Notes: generated by a model not told the origin, from the sequence alone. Positions 21,513 through 33,909 are shown, counted from the first letter of the stretch. The stretch: DNA of 64,000 nucleotides from Cephalopachus bancanus (GCA_027257055.1 JAPVLO010000083.1:4696001-4760000), one strand, 5' to 3'. Numbers and translations: made by a program.

Positions 21513-21530
21513 TGTGGCTTAGACTTGTGT

Positions 21531-22369
21531 GACTGCTTAAGACTAGTACTTGTATTAACTTTTTGATGCTTTATACAAGAGAGCACTTGAAAATGCCTAT
21601 TTTGAGTTGATAATTTAACATTGTAGCTTTAGGCTTGACATTGAATATTCATTATGCCTTCCCTTGACAAGTAAATGGTTACAATGAAAATGTGAACATG
21701 CATTTCCAGTTAGTTTTTGTCTCTACAACTCATTTGTGTGAGTGTGTTTTAAAAAAACTAAAATCCTTTTCTCGGAGTAATTCTCAAGACATTAAATGAA
21801 CAGAACTTCTCACAGTGCAGAGCCATCTGAATCCCTGAGCCAGTTGTTCCACCAAGAGTGGTTTCATCCATGACTTGTAGTTCAGCAAAATGTTACTTGC
21901 CTGGGTGCCGTGACAAGGAAAAAGGTTAGTAAACAGTGAATTAAGAGGACGATTATAAATTTAATCTGGTTTTTAAACGTGCCTTATTTGGTAACTGTAT
22001 GCGCTAAGATCCTTTGTAAAAATTAGCTGTTCTCATTTTTACCTGGGAAATTTGAACAATTTTCATGTTGCTTAAAAACTAGTTTGACTTGCAGCTATTT
22101 GGCAGGGGAGAGATGGTATAGCGCATGTGAGAAGGAAGAAGTAATTTTGGTTATTTCAGTTAAGCACTACTAATTATAGTATATAGAAGGAATTTTAATA
22201 ACTTGAATTTTATTAACATTTTAAAGTATGCATTCTTAAATTGGAAGGTTTGATTTTTACATTTTTTGATATTTCCAATCAATGTGTTATTCTTAGAACC
22301 AAAGTTTTATGGAACTTAATTTCAGAAAACCATGGAATTGTGTACTGGCAAAGACACACAAAATAAGTT
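21531..22369. other. Downstream of PNN, unique sequence
   Basis: A/T-rich with no repeat recognised; could include extended 3' UTR. Confidence 0.5.
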
Positions 22370-22382
22370 AGAATGTAAAAGT

Positions 22383-22673
22383 TGGCCGGGCTCGGTGGCT
22401 CAGCCTATAATTCTAGCACTTTGGGAGGCCAAGGCGAGTGGGTTGCCTGAGTCCGCAGTTTCGAGACCCACCCAGGCAAGTTGGTGAGGCCTCGTCTTTA
22501 CAATAAATCAAAAATTAGCTGGGTGTGGTAGCGCACGCCTGTAGTTCTGGCTACTTGGAAGGCTGAGGTGGAAGGATCGCCTGCACCCAGCAGGTCAAGA
22601 CTGCGGTGGCCAGGAGTATGCACTGCACTCCAATCTGGGTGACAGAGTGAGACTCCAACTCAAAAAAAAAAAA
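22383..22673 (+). mobile_element. Alu, plus, full dimer
   Basis: Target repeat AGAATGTAAAAGT / AGAATGTGAAAGT (22370-22382, 22674-22686). Confidence 0.94.
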
Positions 22674-22745
22674 AGAATGTGAAAGTCGAGTTTCCCGGGG
22701 GCAAAAGGACACGTAGGAGTCTTCCTATTCGAAATTACAAATTAG

Positions 22746-23034
22746 GCTGGGCTTGGTGGCTCAGCCTGTAATCCCAGTACTTCGGGAGGCCAAGGTGAGT
22801 GGATTGCCTGAGCCCATGGGTTCGAGACCCGCCTGGGCAACTTGATGAGACCTCATCTCTACAACAAATCAAAAATTAGCCGGGCGTGGTAGCGCGTGGC
22901 TGTAGTTCCAGCTACTTGGAAGGCTGAGGTGGAAAGATCACCAGAGCCCAGCAGGTCGAGGCTGCGAGGGCCGGCAGTGGCCATTGCACTCCAGCCTGGA
23001 CGACAGAGTGAGACTCCCAACTCAAAAAAAAAAA
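22746..23034 (+). mobile_element. Alu, plus, full dimer
   Basis: Target repeat GAAATTACAAATTAG / GAAATTGCAAATTAG (22731-22745, 23035-23049). Confidence 0.94.
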
Positions 23035-23311
23035 GAAATTGCAAATTAGTGTTAGAAAATTTAGGAACTGAAGAGGGACAGGGCGAGTGACTAAGGACTT
23101 AAATCACTTTGGAGCTCAGTTAATAATTGAGGAAGGGTCTGTTTAGGAAGCATCTACTTAAAAATATCAATGTTTGGACAGCAACTAAAATGAGAAAATA
23201 GTTTGATCTTCAATGAGATGTATTTCCAATCTAGGGTCCTTCTATACAATATCTGTAGAGTACTGGTAACTATTCACATGATTATTCTGGTAATTTGGGC
23301 TAAGCAAAATC

Positions 23312-23562
<251 letters not shown>

Positions 23563-23654
23563 ATGAATTTAAAAGGAAAGGGAGTTGTGATTACATGGGC
23601 CAGCGTTACTAAAATAAGTCATTAAAGTCTTTTGGGTTTAAAGTACTCAAAGAC

Positions 23655-23799
23655 CCAGGACAGGTAACCCATGCCTGTAATCCCAGCGACTCTGGCGAAT
23701 TGCCTGAGCCCACAAATTTGGGACTGCAGTGAGCTGTCTATTGTCCTGCCGTGCTCCACCCTGAGTGACAGACCTTGTCTCTCAAAAAAAAAAAAAAAA
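23655..23799 (+). mobile_element. Alu, plus, deleted monomer
   Basis: CCATGCCTGTAATCCCAGC joined to GGACTGCAGTGAGCTGT and an A16 tail. Confidence 0.75.
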
Positions 23800-23825
23800 G
23801 TTCTTAAACATGAATTGGGGTCTTT

Positions 23826-24038
23826 TCTTTTTTTTTTTTTTGTCTCACTGAACTCAGAAAATCCTTCCACCTCTGCCTTCTAAGTAGCTGGAACCACAGG
23901 TGCACACCACCATGCCCAGCTATTTTTCTTTTTAAGTTTATTGTAGAGACAAGGCCTCCCCAAGTTGTCTCAAACACATGAGCTCAGGCAATCCTCTCAC
24001 CTGTGCTGGGATTACAGGTATGAGCCACCGTGCCCGAC
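23826..24038 (-). mobile_element. Alu, minus, deleted
   Basis: T tail then GTCTCACTGAACTCAG; most of the right-monomer start is missing; ends CCGTGCCCGAC. Confidence 0.85.
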
Positions 24039-24076
24039 TTTTTCCCTTTTTAATGGTTAGTGCTTTGTAAGACTTG

Positions 24077-24378
24077 GTTTTTGTTTTGGGGGGTTTTTTG
24101 TGTGTTGGAGTCACTCTGTCGCCCAGACTGGAGTGCAGTGGCACGCTCCCGGCCACCGCAAACTCGACCTACTGGGTTCCAGCAATCCTTCCGCCTCAGC
24201 CTTCTAAGTAGCTGGAGCTACAGGCACGTGCTACCACACCCAGCTAATTTTTGATTTATTGTAGGGACGAGGTCTTGCCAAGTTGTCCTGGTCGTTCACA
24301 AACCTGTGGGCTCAGGCAATCCAATTGCCTCGGCCTCCCAAAGTGCTGGGATTACAGGCTGAGCCACCGAGTCCAACC
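24077..24378 (-). mobile_element. Alu, minus, full dimer
   Basis: Target repeat AAGACTTG (24069-24076, 24379-24386). Confidence 0.93.
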
Positions 24379-24759
24379 AAGACTTGTTTTTTTTTAAATG
24401 CCTAACCAGACATGAGTTTAAAAAAGAAAATAGCTGAAATCAGATGTAACTCTTTTTTCCCTTTTGATATTATATAAAAGCACTTAGCCTAGGAAACAGC
24501 TGTTCACATGGTTGGACATTAATAGGAAAGACTGTACCTTGGTAAAAGTAAAAACTTGAGATATCAGAATGTTTTCCTTGTGCTTTTCTTTTTCTAACCT
24601 AGCATGATCTTTTCAAAAAGGAAACATACCCAGGAAATAAGATGATATTCAAATGCCTACAACTCTGCTTTCCATTGTTACTTGACTACCCTATTTAAAT
24701 TTGTAACATCTTGACTCTTTGGGATCACTGTGGGTCTTCCTGTTTTGTTTTCTTCCAAA

Positions 24760-24930
24760 AAAGTTAGGGCTGTATTATATAGTACTTTTACTTATTGTCT
24801 GCTTCACAATAGAAGGTAAGCCCCATGAGCAGGGAGTTTTTAAATCGTTTTTCCTCCAGTACTCTGTTCCACACACCTAGAATAGGGCCTTGTGCACCCG
24901 ACATTCAGTGTTATGAATGAATTATGACAG
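24760..24930 (+). mobile_element. L2 LINE 3' end
   Basis: GTAAGCCCCATGAGCAGGGAG...ACACACCTAGAATAGGGCCT, typical L2 tail. Confidence 0.7.
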
Positions 24931-25347
24931 GCCTGTCACATGACAAGTGATTTGGTCTCTGCTTGTCTTGAACTTTAATTCTTCCAGCATATAAAAATAA
25001 GTTTGTTTTAAACAGTGAGCCATCTTAGAGTCTCAAGTTTGTCCTCATTTTATTCATATTGCGGATACAACAGTTCCTGACTCCTTTGCAATTTTGTGTA
25101 ACGTCTAACTAAGTGTGCCTTGAGTGCTGCCTGTATATAGTGGATCTGGAAAGGAACATGGAGCGATCAAAATCATCTGGGGCTCTGTCAAATTATGGGA
25201 CCTTAATGGAGATTTTAGATACAGCCTACCCCCCTTTAAGAATCCCTTTTGCCTTAACGAACTAATGTTACCTCTAAATATGTTTTACATTGCTGTTGTG
25301 ATAGATGGGAAGAAAAGTTACCTAGTATCCAAAATTCTAAAATGAAG

Positions 25348-25622
25348 TTCAGGGCTAGGGTGCAGTGGCTCTTACCTGTAATCCCGACACTTTGGGAGAC
25401 CGAGGAGGGAGGATTATTGCTCCAACCCAGAAGTTTTGAGACCAGCCTGGGCAACAGAGACCTCTATGAAAAAAAAAATGTTTTAAATAGCTGACATACT
25501 GCCGCCTGCCTGTAGTGCCAGCTAAGGTGGAAGGATCACCTGAGCCCAGGTGTTTGAGGCTGTGGTGAGCCGTGATCATGCCATTGCACTCCATCCTGGC
25601 CCACAGAGTTGAGACTCAAAAT
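25348..25622 (+). mobile_element. Alu, plus, old J-like dimer
   Basis: Target repeat TAAAATGAAG (25338-25347, 25623-25632). Confidence 0.88.
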
Positions 25623-25632
25623 GTAAAATGAA

Positions 25633-26272
25633 GATCAAACAGGGCTTTTGTCTCTTCTAATACCTTACTTCAAATTATATGAGCTTAGTTGTCTTTGATA
25701 CCTCCAGGCCCCCTTTTTAAAAAACCTAGGTACCCACTTCCTCAAGCTACATTCTTCCCTTCCAGTTTTTTATATTAAGACCTGCCACCCGTGATGTTCT
25801 GGATATATATTGATTCCTCCAAAATTTGCATTTTGGCAACAGCTACAAAAAGTAAAAAGAATGACCTTCCATTGTAGAATTCAGTATTCTATAGTGCTCC
25901 AGAGTGAAGTAGGGGGGAGTAGGAAATGGGTCACAACATACAAAAACCCTTCAAATTAATATTTGCTTCAAACCATAAGAGAAATCCTTTATGTAGGTTT
26001 ATTCTTGAGTGAACTTAGTTTATTCTCTCTTTCTAATTCCACAAAGAGGGTAGAGCAAGGTTTGCTTGTGTCGTATAAGGGAAGGCATCAATGCCTTAGT
26101 GAGGCAAGTGGCTGTTCAATGGCAAAACATCTAGCAATAGATTTTACCTCAGCTGAATCAGTTTCATCTTCATTATGTTTTGGACTTCTGATTCTACTTA
26201 AAATTTTGAAGGTAGAAAGGTCATAAACAATAATAAAAGCATGCACACAATAACAATACCCCATTTTAAAAA
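25633..26272. other. Intergenic unique sequence
   Basis: No gene or repeat recognised here, nor in the neighbouring gaps 24387-24759 and 24931-25337. Confidence 0.5.
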
Positions 26273-26282
26273 GTTTGCTTCT

Positions 26283-26575
26283 GAGCCGGGCTCGGTGGCT
26301 CAGCCTGTAATTCCGTGCCTTGGGAGGCTGAGGTGAGTGGATTGCCTGAGCCTGCAGGTTCGAGACCCACCTGGGCAACTTGGCGAGACCTCATCTCTAC
26401 AATAAATCAAAAATCAGCCAGGTGTGATAGCGTGCGCCTGTAATTCCGGCTACTTGGAAGGCTGAGGCGGAAGGATCGCTGGAGCCCAGCAGGTCGAGAC
26501 TGTGGTGACCAGGAGTGGCCACTGCACTCCAGTATGGGTGACAGAGTGAGACTCCAACTCAAAAAAAAAAAAAAT
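26283..26575 (+). mobile_element. Alu, plus, full dimer
   Basis: Target repeat GTTTGCTTCT (26273-26282, 26576-26585); has AAATCAGCC but keeps ACTTGG, so it is intermediate to the young sublineage. Confidence 0.94.
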
Positions 26576-26689
26576 GTTTGCTTCTATTCAATGTCTGTTG
26601 GGCCTCTGTTCTGAGTCTTTGTGCCTCTGCCATGGGTACATGTTCACAGCAGTTTGTTCAAGGCTGCCTGCCTTTGTGTTAGAAATACA

Positions 26690-26912
26690 AAGTGCTTGAA
26701 CACCTATCATACTACTACAAGAAAGGGATTGGCAGTAGTGGGACACTGCCACGGGAGGAAGAGGGGTGGGGGAACACAACCTCAGTAAGGGTACACAATC
26801 CCAATCCGGGTGAAGTGAGGTCCAGTGGGAAGCCTAAACTTCACCTGTGCACAGACCACTTATGTGCCCAGTCTTGGCTTGTACCCCACATCTTTTAAGA
26901 TAAAGATTTTTA
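26690..26912 (+). mobile_element. LINE 3'-end fragment (copy 2)
   Basis: AAGAAAGGGATTGGCAGTAG, a G-rich tract GAAGAGGGGTGGGGG, and the end TTGTACCCCACATC. The middle differs from the 52795 copy. Confidence 0.7.
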
Positions 26913-26914
26913 AA

Positions 26915-27206
26915 AAGCTGGGACTGATGGTTCATGCCTGTAATCCCAGCACTTGTAGGAGGCTGAGGAGAGAGGATTGCCTGAGCTCACGTGTTCGAGG
27001 CCAGCCTGGCCAATTTGGCAAGACCTCATCTCTACAATAAATGAAAAAATTAGCCGGGCATGATGACTCACGTCTGTAGTTCAGCTACTTGGAAGGTTGA
27101 GGCGGAAAGATCACTTGAGCCCAGCAGGTCGAGGCTGTAGTGACCATGAGTATGCCACTGCACTCCAGCCTAGGCGACAGAGTGAGCCTGCGACTTAAAA
27201 AAAAGT
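26915..27206 (+). mobile_element. Alu, plus, full dimer
   Basis: Inserted in the A-rich end of the LINE fragment before it; ends GCGACTTAAAAAAAA. Confidence 0.92.
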
Positions 27207-27310
27207 TTTTTTAAAAAGATACGAAGTGCTGCTCTCATGCAAATGATGCAGTAGTTGGGTCACCAGGGAAGACTTTGCAGGTGAAGTGACCTGGAAAAAT
27301 AAAGGAAAGA

Positions 27311-27595
27311 CTGCTGGGCGCAACGGTTCATGCCTGTAATCCCAGCACTGTGGGAGGCCAAGGTGAGAGGATTGTCTGAGCTCAGGAGTTTGAGACCAGC
27401 CTGGGCAACATGGCAAGACCTTGTCTCTAGAATAAAAAAATTAGTCGGGTGTTGTGGTACACACTTGTAGTCCCAGCTATTCGGCAGGCTGAGGTGGAAG
27501 GATCATCTGAGCCCAGCAAGTTGAGGCTGCAGCAGTCGTGATGGTGCCACTGCACTCCGGTCTGGGTGACAGAGTGAAAGCCCAACTCAAAAAAT
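27311..27595 (+). mobile_element. Alu, plus, full dimer
   Basis: Flanks share AAATAAAG(AG)GAAAGAC, an imperfect target repeat. Confidence 0.92.
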
Positions 27596-27599
27596 AAAA

Positions 27600-27870
27600 A
27601 TAAAGAGGAAAGACGAATAGTTCTTGAGCATATGTTGTATGGTAGGCACTGTTCTAATTACTGAGTTACAGCAGTGAACAAAACAAAATGTCTGACCTCG
27701 TACTCATATAAGGTACATTTGGAGGAGGGGGAAAAAGAGGGATACATGCTTTTGAGAGAAAGTAGGAAAGAAAGTTTAGCCTACTGAAGTTTTAAGGAGG
27801 GTGGTCCGGGAACCTTCACTGAGGTGAACTTTAGAGATGTGAGGTAGAAATGCAAATTCCAATTTGGAAT
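27600..27870 (+). mobile_element. Old interspersed repeat, class open
   Basis: TTGAGCATATGTTGTATGGTA...ACAGCAGTGAACAAAACAAA is wording seen in many mammalian fossil copies; a similar unit is at 32400-32530. Confidence 0.4.
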
Positions 27871-27943
27871 TTCTAGTTAATTTGTTATTATCGATTTCTA
27901 ACTTAATTCCAATACCATTAAAGAGCCTGCTCTGTATAATTTC

Positions 27944-28241
27944 TTTTCTTTTTTCTTTTTTTTTTTGAGTTGGAATCTCACTCTGTCGCCCAGACTGGAG
28001 TGCAGTGGCCGTTCCCGGTCACCGCAGCCTCAACCTGCTGGGATCCTGCGATCCTTCTGCCTCAGCCTTCCGAGTAGCTAGAACTACAGGCATGCGCGAC
28101 CATGCCCACCTAATTTTTGATTTATTGTAGAGATGAGGTCTCGCCAAGTTGCCCGGGTGGGTCTCGAACCCGCGGGGTCAGGCAATCCACTCACCTCAGC
28201 CTCTCAAAGCGCGGGATTACAGGCTGAGCCACCAAGCCCGG
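27944..28241 (-). mobile_element. Alu, minus, full dimer
   Basis: Perfect 17-base target repeat CTGCTCTGTATAATTTC (27927-27943, 28242-28258). Confidence 0.95.
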
Positions 28242-28447
28242 CTGCTCTGTATAATTTCAATCGTTTAAAATTTGTTGGGCGTTGCTATTAGGCCTTGCAT
28301 ATGATTCAGTTTGGAAACACAAGGGATGTGGGCTTGAAAAAAACTGTTGATTCTATAGCATTATTTGCAGTTTAGTTTATGTCAATGACGTTCATTTTAT
28401 TAATTATGCAAATCTTTTAAATCCTTATTGAGTATTTGTGAACTTGT

Positions 28448-28820
28448 TCTATCAGTTTCCAAGGAAAGCATGTTAAATTTCCCCTTATGTTTTGTGGGTT
28501 TATCCTTCTCCTTTTAATTTTTATTTTATATATTTTGAAGCTGTTACTAGCAGGTGCATATAAATTTAAAATGCTTCGTATTTTTTATGAATTATTCTTT
28601 TTGGAATTTTCAAATGTCTGTATTTCTACCAATGCTTTTGTCTTGCAGTCTACTTCACCTAATATTAATATTAGTACTTAACCTTTCTTGGGGATCATAT
28701 GGGCATGCATAGTTTATCTTTTCCCAGTTTTGCACTTTCAAGCTTTCTGTAATCCTTTTATTAACAATGTGTCTTATAAGTAGGATATATACATTTATAT
28801 ATATAAATTTATGTTGATAT
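28448..28820 (-). mobile_element. L1 ORF2 (endonuclease region) fossil, minus
   Basis: ATTTTGAAGCTGTTACTAGC and CAGTCTACTTCACCTAATAT are the reverse of the L1 ORF2 region encoding the GVAILISDK-like stretch. Diverged, no open frame. Confidence 0.65.
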
Positions 28821-28838
28821 AATTTGGGGTTTTTTTGA

Positions 28839-28939
28839 GCCTGAGCCCAGCAGGTCGAGGCCGCGGTGGCCGGGAGTGTGCCACTGCCTTCCAACCTGGG
28901 TGACAGAGTGAGACTTCGACTCAAAAAAAAAAGAGAAAA
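28839..28939 (+). mobile_element. Alu right-monomer stub, plus
   Basis: 5'-truncated; starts in GAGCCCAGCAGGTCG and ends with A10. Confidence 0.88.
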
Positions 28940-29400
28940 AGTATTCACTGTTCACCAAGAGATGTGCAGAGTGTCTCTAGGACCATTGATCATAGATACC
29001 TCAATCTGCCAATGACCAAGAAATCCATTAACAGTAGAATGAATAAATTGTGGCATATTCATACCATGGAATACTGTTCAGCAATGAAAATTTATGAACT
29101 ATAGCTACATGTATCAATATGATTGGCTCCTACAAACACGATATTGAGCAAAAGAAGGCAGGAACAAGAGAACATATAGCATGTAATTTACTGATGCAGA
29201 TTTCAAAAACGAATGGATCTATGGAGATGGAAATCATGTTAATGGTTACCTTTGGAAAAAATAGAGAGGTTAATGATTGAAAGGGGCCATGAAGGAGACT
29301 ACTAAATTATTGGTGAAGTTCTAGTTCTTAACCTAGGTAATAGTTACACTTTTTGGGAATCTACTGGGCTAAATACTTACAACTTGTGCACTTTTCTGTC
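28940..29400 (+). mobile_element. L1 3' region fossil, plus
   Basis: TTGTGGCATATTCATACCATGGAATACTG region, the end of L1 ORF2 and start of the 3' UTR. Opposite strand to the L1 piece on the left. Confidence 0.7.
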
Positions 29401-29424
29401 TCTTTGTTTTTTGGGGCTTTTTGC

Positions 29425-29724
29425 TTTGTTTGTTTTTGTTTTTGAGTCGAGGTCTTACTCTTGTCCAGGCTAAAGTGCAGTAGCACAATCATGGCTCACC
29501 ACAGCCTTGATCTTCTGGGCTCTGGCGATCCTTTGGGTTCAACCTCCCCAGTAGCTGGAACTACAGGAGTGTACCACCATGGCTGGCTAACATTTTTATT
29601 TTTTCGTGTAGATGAGATCTTGTTATGTTCCCTAGGTTGGTCTCAAACTCCTGGGCTCAAGCAAACCTCCCACCTTGGCCTCCCAAAGTGCTGGGATTAC
29701 AAGCATGAGCCACTGCATCCAGCT
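29425..29724 (-). mobile_element. Alu, minus, old dimer
   Basis: (TTTG) tail, GAGTCGAGGTCTTACTC start, CTGCATCCAGC end. Confidence 0.9.
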
Positions 29725-30740
29725 GTACCTTTGTTATACTTAAGGCCATCTCAGTCATGCTTATTCCAAGTCAACCCAAACAAGTGAATAGTCTCCCGAC
29801 ATATCAATATTAACAATACCAGTTCATTTTTTGAGTTATTCTATTCAGGAAACATTTATTAAAAGCCTATCTACTGAGTGAAAGAAAGGCATTTTGGGCA
29901 TTCGATTGAATGGTTGTCCTGGTCTTCTATGACTGAGAGAAAAACTTTAAAGTAGATTACTTTTACTCTCTTAAGGACTGATAATAATATTTGTGGAGCA
30001 TTTACTTTATGCCAGGTGCATAAATAGGAGCTGGGATTGAAGGGGCAAAAGCCAAGATGAAATAAATCCTATAATATGTTAAGCTAAAAGATAATCTTGT
30101 TCCTGAATCCAGTGCCTTCAAATAGGTCACATAGACCTCACTGCTTCCTAGAAAATAGAATCAAGACTCAAATGTTTATAATGCATTGTGATTTTAGCTT
30201 CTACAGATTTTCACAAATTTTCCCACGGAATATTTACTGGAACTAAGATTCCAATGGTTACAACATGGAATCAGTTCTCAATGAGATGTTTATAGTGTTC
30301 ATTTAATGAACAAATAAGTGCCCACAATGTGAAATATGCTATACTGGGCAATTTTGGGGGGGGGAACTAAGTTTTTTCCTTGGAAAGATGTTAATTGGAA
30401 TGATAGGCGGTACTAGGAAAAAAAGGTGTACATATCTTCAGAATGTTAAAAAATTAGGAACCCTACAGATATGAGCCAAACATAGAGTAGCATTTTATCC
30501 ATTTCCAGTTAAGGTAAAATAGCTACCAATTGCCACTGCAAAAACTAAAAAAAAGTGGCAAATACTCATTAGCTCTGAGTGAGTCAGGAGAAATCTATGC
30601 TAACAACACACATTTTCAGGGATAATGTGTAGAATTAGAATAGATTTGCTTGATTGTGATTTGATAAGGTTTGAGGTTAGAGTGTGAGTGGTCAGAATGT
30701 CAGTCTACAAAGTTTATACTTTTTATTCAGGGTTATTCAG
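29725..30740. other. Intergenic, mostly unrecognised
   Basis: Possible old MIR/L2-type scraps near 29980 (GGAGCATTTACTTTATGCCA) and 30300; otherwise nothing seen. Confidence 0.45.
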
Positions 30741-30929
30741 TTTTGTTTTGTTTTAGAGATAGGATCTTGCTCTGTTGCTCAGGCTGGGGTGCAGTGGTGC
30801 CATCATAGCTCATGCAACCTCAAACTCCTGGACTCAAGCGATTTTCTGACCTCAGCCTCCCCAAGCTGGGACTATAGGTGCACACCACCACACTCGGCTA
30901 ATTTAAAATTTTTTTTTTGTAGAGGCAAG

Positions 30930-30960
30930 GTCTTTCTTTCTTTCTTTCTTTCTTTCTTTT
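30930..30960. repeat. (TTTC)n microsatellite
   Basis: About seven TTTC units, grown from the poly-A tail of the nested Alu. Confidence 0.9.
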
Positions 30961-31243
30961 TTGAGTTGGAGTCTCACTCTGTCATCCAGGATGGAGGGCA
31001 GTGGCATGCTCCCGGCCACCGCAGCCTTGACCTACTGGGCTCCAGCGATCCTTCCACCTCACCCTTCCAAGTAGCTGGGACAACAGGCATGCGCCACCAT
31101 GCCCAGCTAATTTTTTGATTTATTGTAGAAATGAGGTCTTGCCAAGTTGTCCAGGCTGGTCTCGAACCCGCAGGCTTAGGCAGTCCTCCCACCTCGGCCT
31201 CCCAAAGTGCTGGGATTATAGGCGTGAGCCACCGCGCCTGGTC
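30936..31243 (-). mobile_element. Alu, minus, nested
   Basis: Begins with a (TTTC)n tail; target repeat GAGGCAAGGTCTTT / GAGACAAAGTCTTT (30922-30935, 31244-31257). Confidence 0.92.
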
Positions 31244-31476
31244 GAGACAAAGTCTTTCTATGTTACCCAGGCTGGTCTCAAACATCTCCTGCCTTGGCCT
31301 CCCAAAGAGCTGGGATTACAGGTGTGAGCCACCACGCCTGGCCTATATTCATTTTTTTCTTTAAATATAAAAGGTATATTCCAATACATGTAGGAAATTA
31401 CAACGGTAATTAAGCTAAAAAAAAATCTTCCTTAGAGATTTATAATATTTATCAACTTATTAAGACACCCGAAGAG

Positions 31477-31777
31477 CCAAGTGTAGTGGCTCACGCCTGT
31501 AATACCAGCACTTTGGCAGGCTGAGGCGAGAGGATTGCCTGAGCTTACAAGTTTGAGACCAGCCTGGGCAACATGGCAAGACCTCGTCTCTACAATAAAT
31601 AAAAAAATTAGCTGGGAATGGTGGCATGCTCCTGTAGTTCCAGTTACTTGGAAGGCTGAAGCAGAAGGATCACCCAACCCCAGCAGGTCTATGCTGTGGT
31701 GGTCATGAGTATGCCACTGCACTCCAGCCTGGGTGACAAGAGTGAAACTGGAACTAAAAAAAAAAAAAAAAAAAAAA
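31477..31777 (+). mobile_element. Alu, plus, full dimer
   Basis: A tail of over 20 bases; AAGACAC / AAAGACC flanks. Confidence 0.92.
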
Positions 31778-32394
31778 GACCTGAGGAATTCTGTGGAAAT
31801 TGTATTGCTTAATTTTTGTTTGTGTACTAGGTTTGACTGTGCAATTATTTTTCTCTTGTAAACTGAAAGCAATTAGAAGGTTTAAAGCTATGTTTTAGAT
31901 TAGGAGCGAATAAAGTAAAATTCATTTTTAAAAACGTATTATTCAATATAAAAAACAAAAGGATTATTCTTCCAGCTATCCCCTTTTCCTGCTACTGCAG
32001 GTTTTATTCATAAAGAAAGGGGAGAAACAATATATAGGGTAGTAATATAGAGTGGCCAATGAAAGACTTTTACCTACAAACTGTAACTACTGCCATTTAA
32101 ACTCATTCTTCAAAATGCCTCTTATCTGTAGAAAATAAAACAGATGCTCCCAAATGAAGTATAAGGATGAGTCTCACCACAAAACTGTTTTTGAAGGTTC
32201 AGGTTTTATTTTAAAGATTCACACAAATTTGTCTCAGCAAAAATTCTTTGATCTCATCTTCTGCCTCTAATTTGATATGTTTCCTTGTGATCTCAAAAAT
32301 ACTTTTAAGTAGATTTTATTTTCACATTTAACTCAGGAATTTTGAATGTTTTTAGTAGGATGGTTGATCTAGGTGTCTAGTTTCTCATATTACT
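31778..32394. other. Intergenic A/T-rich sequence
   Basis: No gene or clear repeat. The same holds for 32531-32689 and 35841-36304. Confidence 0.5.
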
Positions 32395-32530
32395 GAAAAT
32401 AGAATTCAATAGAATTCAACAAATATTTATTAAGTACTAACTATGTATCAGGCTTTAGTCTAGGTTTAGGGATACAGTATTGGGGAGAAAAAAGACAAAA
32501 TTTCTGCTCTCATGGACTTAACATTCTTTT
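32395..32530 (+). mobile_element. Old interspersed repeat, class open
   Basis: CAACAAATATTTATTAAGTAC...CTCTCATGGACTTAACATTC; same wording group as 27600. Confidence 0.4.
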
Positions 32531-32689
32531 TTAAAAAATTTTTTAAAAAGTCAGTCAAATTCAATATTGGGGGGTTGTATAGAGCTTGCATTCTTAACCA
32601 GTATCTCTTCAAATACTGCTTGTATCCCATTCTTTGTCCTTCTTGAATTCAGCTTAGACACATTTTAGAATGTATTATTGTCCTGAGTA

Positions 32690-32849
32690 TTTTTCTTTTT
32701 TTGAATTGGATTCTCACTATGTTGCTCAGGCTGGAGTGCAGTGGCACACTGACAGCCACCACAGCCTCACCTTTTGGACTCAGGTGATCTTTCCACATCA
32801 ACCTTCCAAGTAGCTGGACCTACAGGCATGAGCCACCACGCTCAGCTCT
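32690..32849 (-). mobile_element. Alu right monomer, minus
   Basis: TTGAATTGGATTCTCACTATG to CCACGCTCAGC; single monomer. Confidence 0.82.
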
Positions 32850-32904
32850 CAGTATGAACCTATCTTTCACATCTCTCTGTGTCTCCATCCCAAATTCTTT
32901 AATA

Positions 32905-33200
32905 ATTTTTTTTGGTTTGTTTTTTGAGTTGGAGCCTCACTCTGTCAACCCAGGCTGGAGCGCAGTGGTGTGCTCATGGTCACCACAGCCTCGACCTGCT
33001 GGGCTCTGGCGATCCTTCCGCTTCAGCCTTCCAAGTAGTTGGAACTACAGGCGGCGCTACCACTCCCGGCTAAATTTTTTGTTTTCATTGTAGAGAGGAA
33101 GAAGTCTCGCCAAGTTGCCCTGGTTGGTCTCGAACCCGCTGGCCCAGGCAATCCACTCACCTCGGCCTCCCAAAGTGCTGTATTACAGACTGAGCCACCG
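32905..33200 (-). mobile_element. Alu, minus, full dimer
   Basis: Ends GACTGAGCCACCGATAATAATC with ATAAT on both flanks. Confidence 0.92.
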
Positions 33201-33239
33201 ATAATAATCTTTAAACGTCATTTTTTCCCTTCTTCCTTT

Positions 33240-33540
33240 GATTAGTAGAAAGTCTAAATTCCAGCTGGAGACATGCGACTTCTATAGAAACTACATTTCC
33301 CAGTGTCTCTTGCAGCTAAATGTGGCCATCATGTGAAGTGAGTGAAGTTATGAGTGAACTACCAGGCCACATTCTACCTCTTCCTCACATTTTTTTCCTT
33401 TACCATAAATACTAGCAGGTGTTGATAGTGGTCAGCATGTACCATGCAGAAGGGGAAAACGGAGCAAAGTATGGAAGGAAACTGAATGATATTGCGGAAC
33501 AGATCCATTGTACCCCTGGACCTCCCATCCTAACTGCATT
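33240..33540. mobile_element. Old repeat, class open
   Basis: AAACTACATTTCCCAGTGTC and CTTGCAGCTAAATGTGGCCA are phrases of a common mammalian fossil element; a possible 3' half of the same kind lies near 39640-39960. Confidence 0.35.
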
Positions 33541-33639
33541 CTGTGAAAAATGCATTTTCAGTCTGGTTTAAGAAAAGGTCATTTGATCTTTTTTAAGGCA
33601 GAGGAGCTAACATTCTGTAACTAACAATACCTCAGAAAT

Positions 33640-33895
33640 GGACTCCTACCTTTTTTATAATTTTTCAATATTATAAGTAATTGTGTGTGTATTCCTTCCC
33701 ATGTGTAAGATTATCTCCTTAGAGTAAATTCATAGACATAGAATTGATGGGTCAATGAGACATTTGAAGCATATTAAAAAATTTTACAAATGTATACTCT
33801 TACCAACATAGAGGAGATTACTTTCCTCCCCATATCCTTTTCAACACCGGGTTTTCAACTTTATTTATTTGAGGTAGGAAGGGCAATCTCATTTT
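33640..33895 (-). mobile_element. L1 fossil, minus
   Basis: GAATTGATGGGTCAATGAGA and CTCTTACCAACATAGAGG resemble reversed L1M 3' UTR text. Confidence 0.5.
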
Positions 33896-33909
33896 AAAAA
33901 AAAAAAAAG

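Larger units (their letters stand above)
20471..21530 (+). other. PNN: PNN 3' untranslated region (probable)
   Basis: A/T-rich, repeat-free sequence after the PNN stop. Three AATAAA signals (20838, 20892, 21507) allow short and long 3' ends. No coding potential seen. Confidence 0.7.
30741..31342 (-). mobile_element. Alu, minus, old, split by a younger Alu
   Basis: Parts 30741-30935 and 31244-31342 together make one J-like dimer; the younger copy sits at 30936-31243. Confidence 0.9.
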
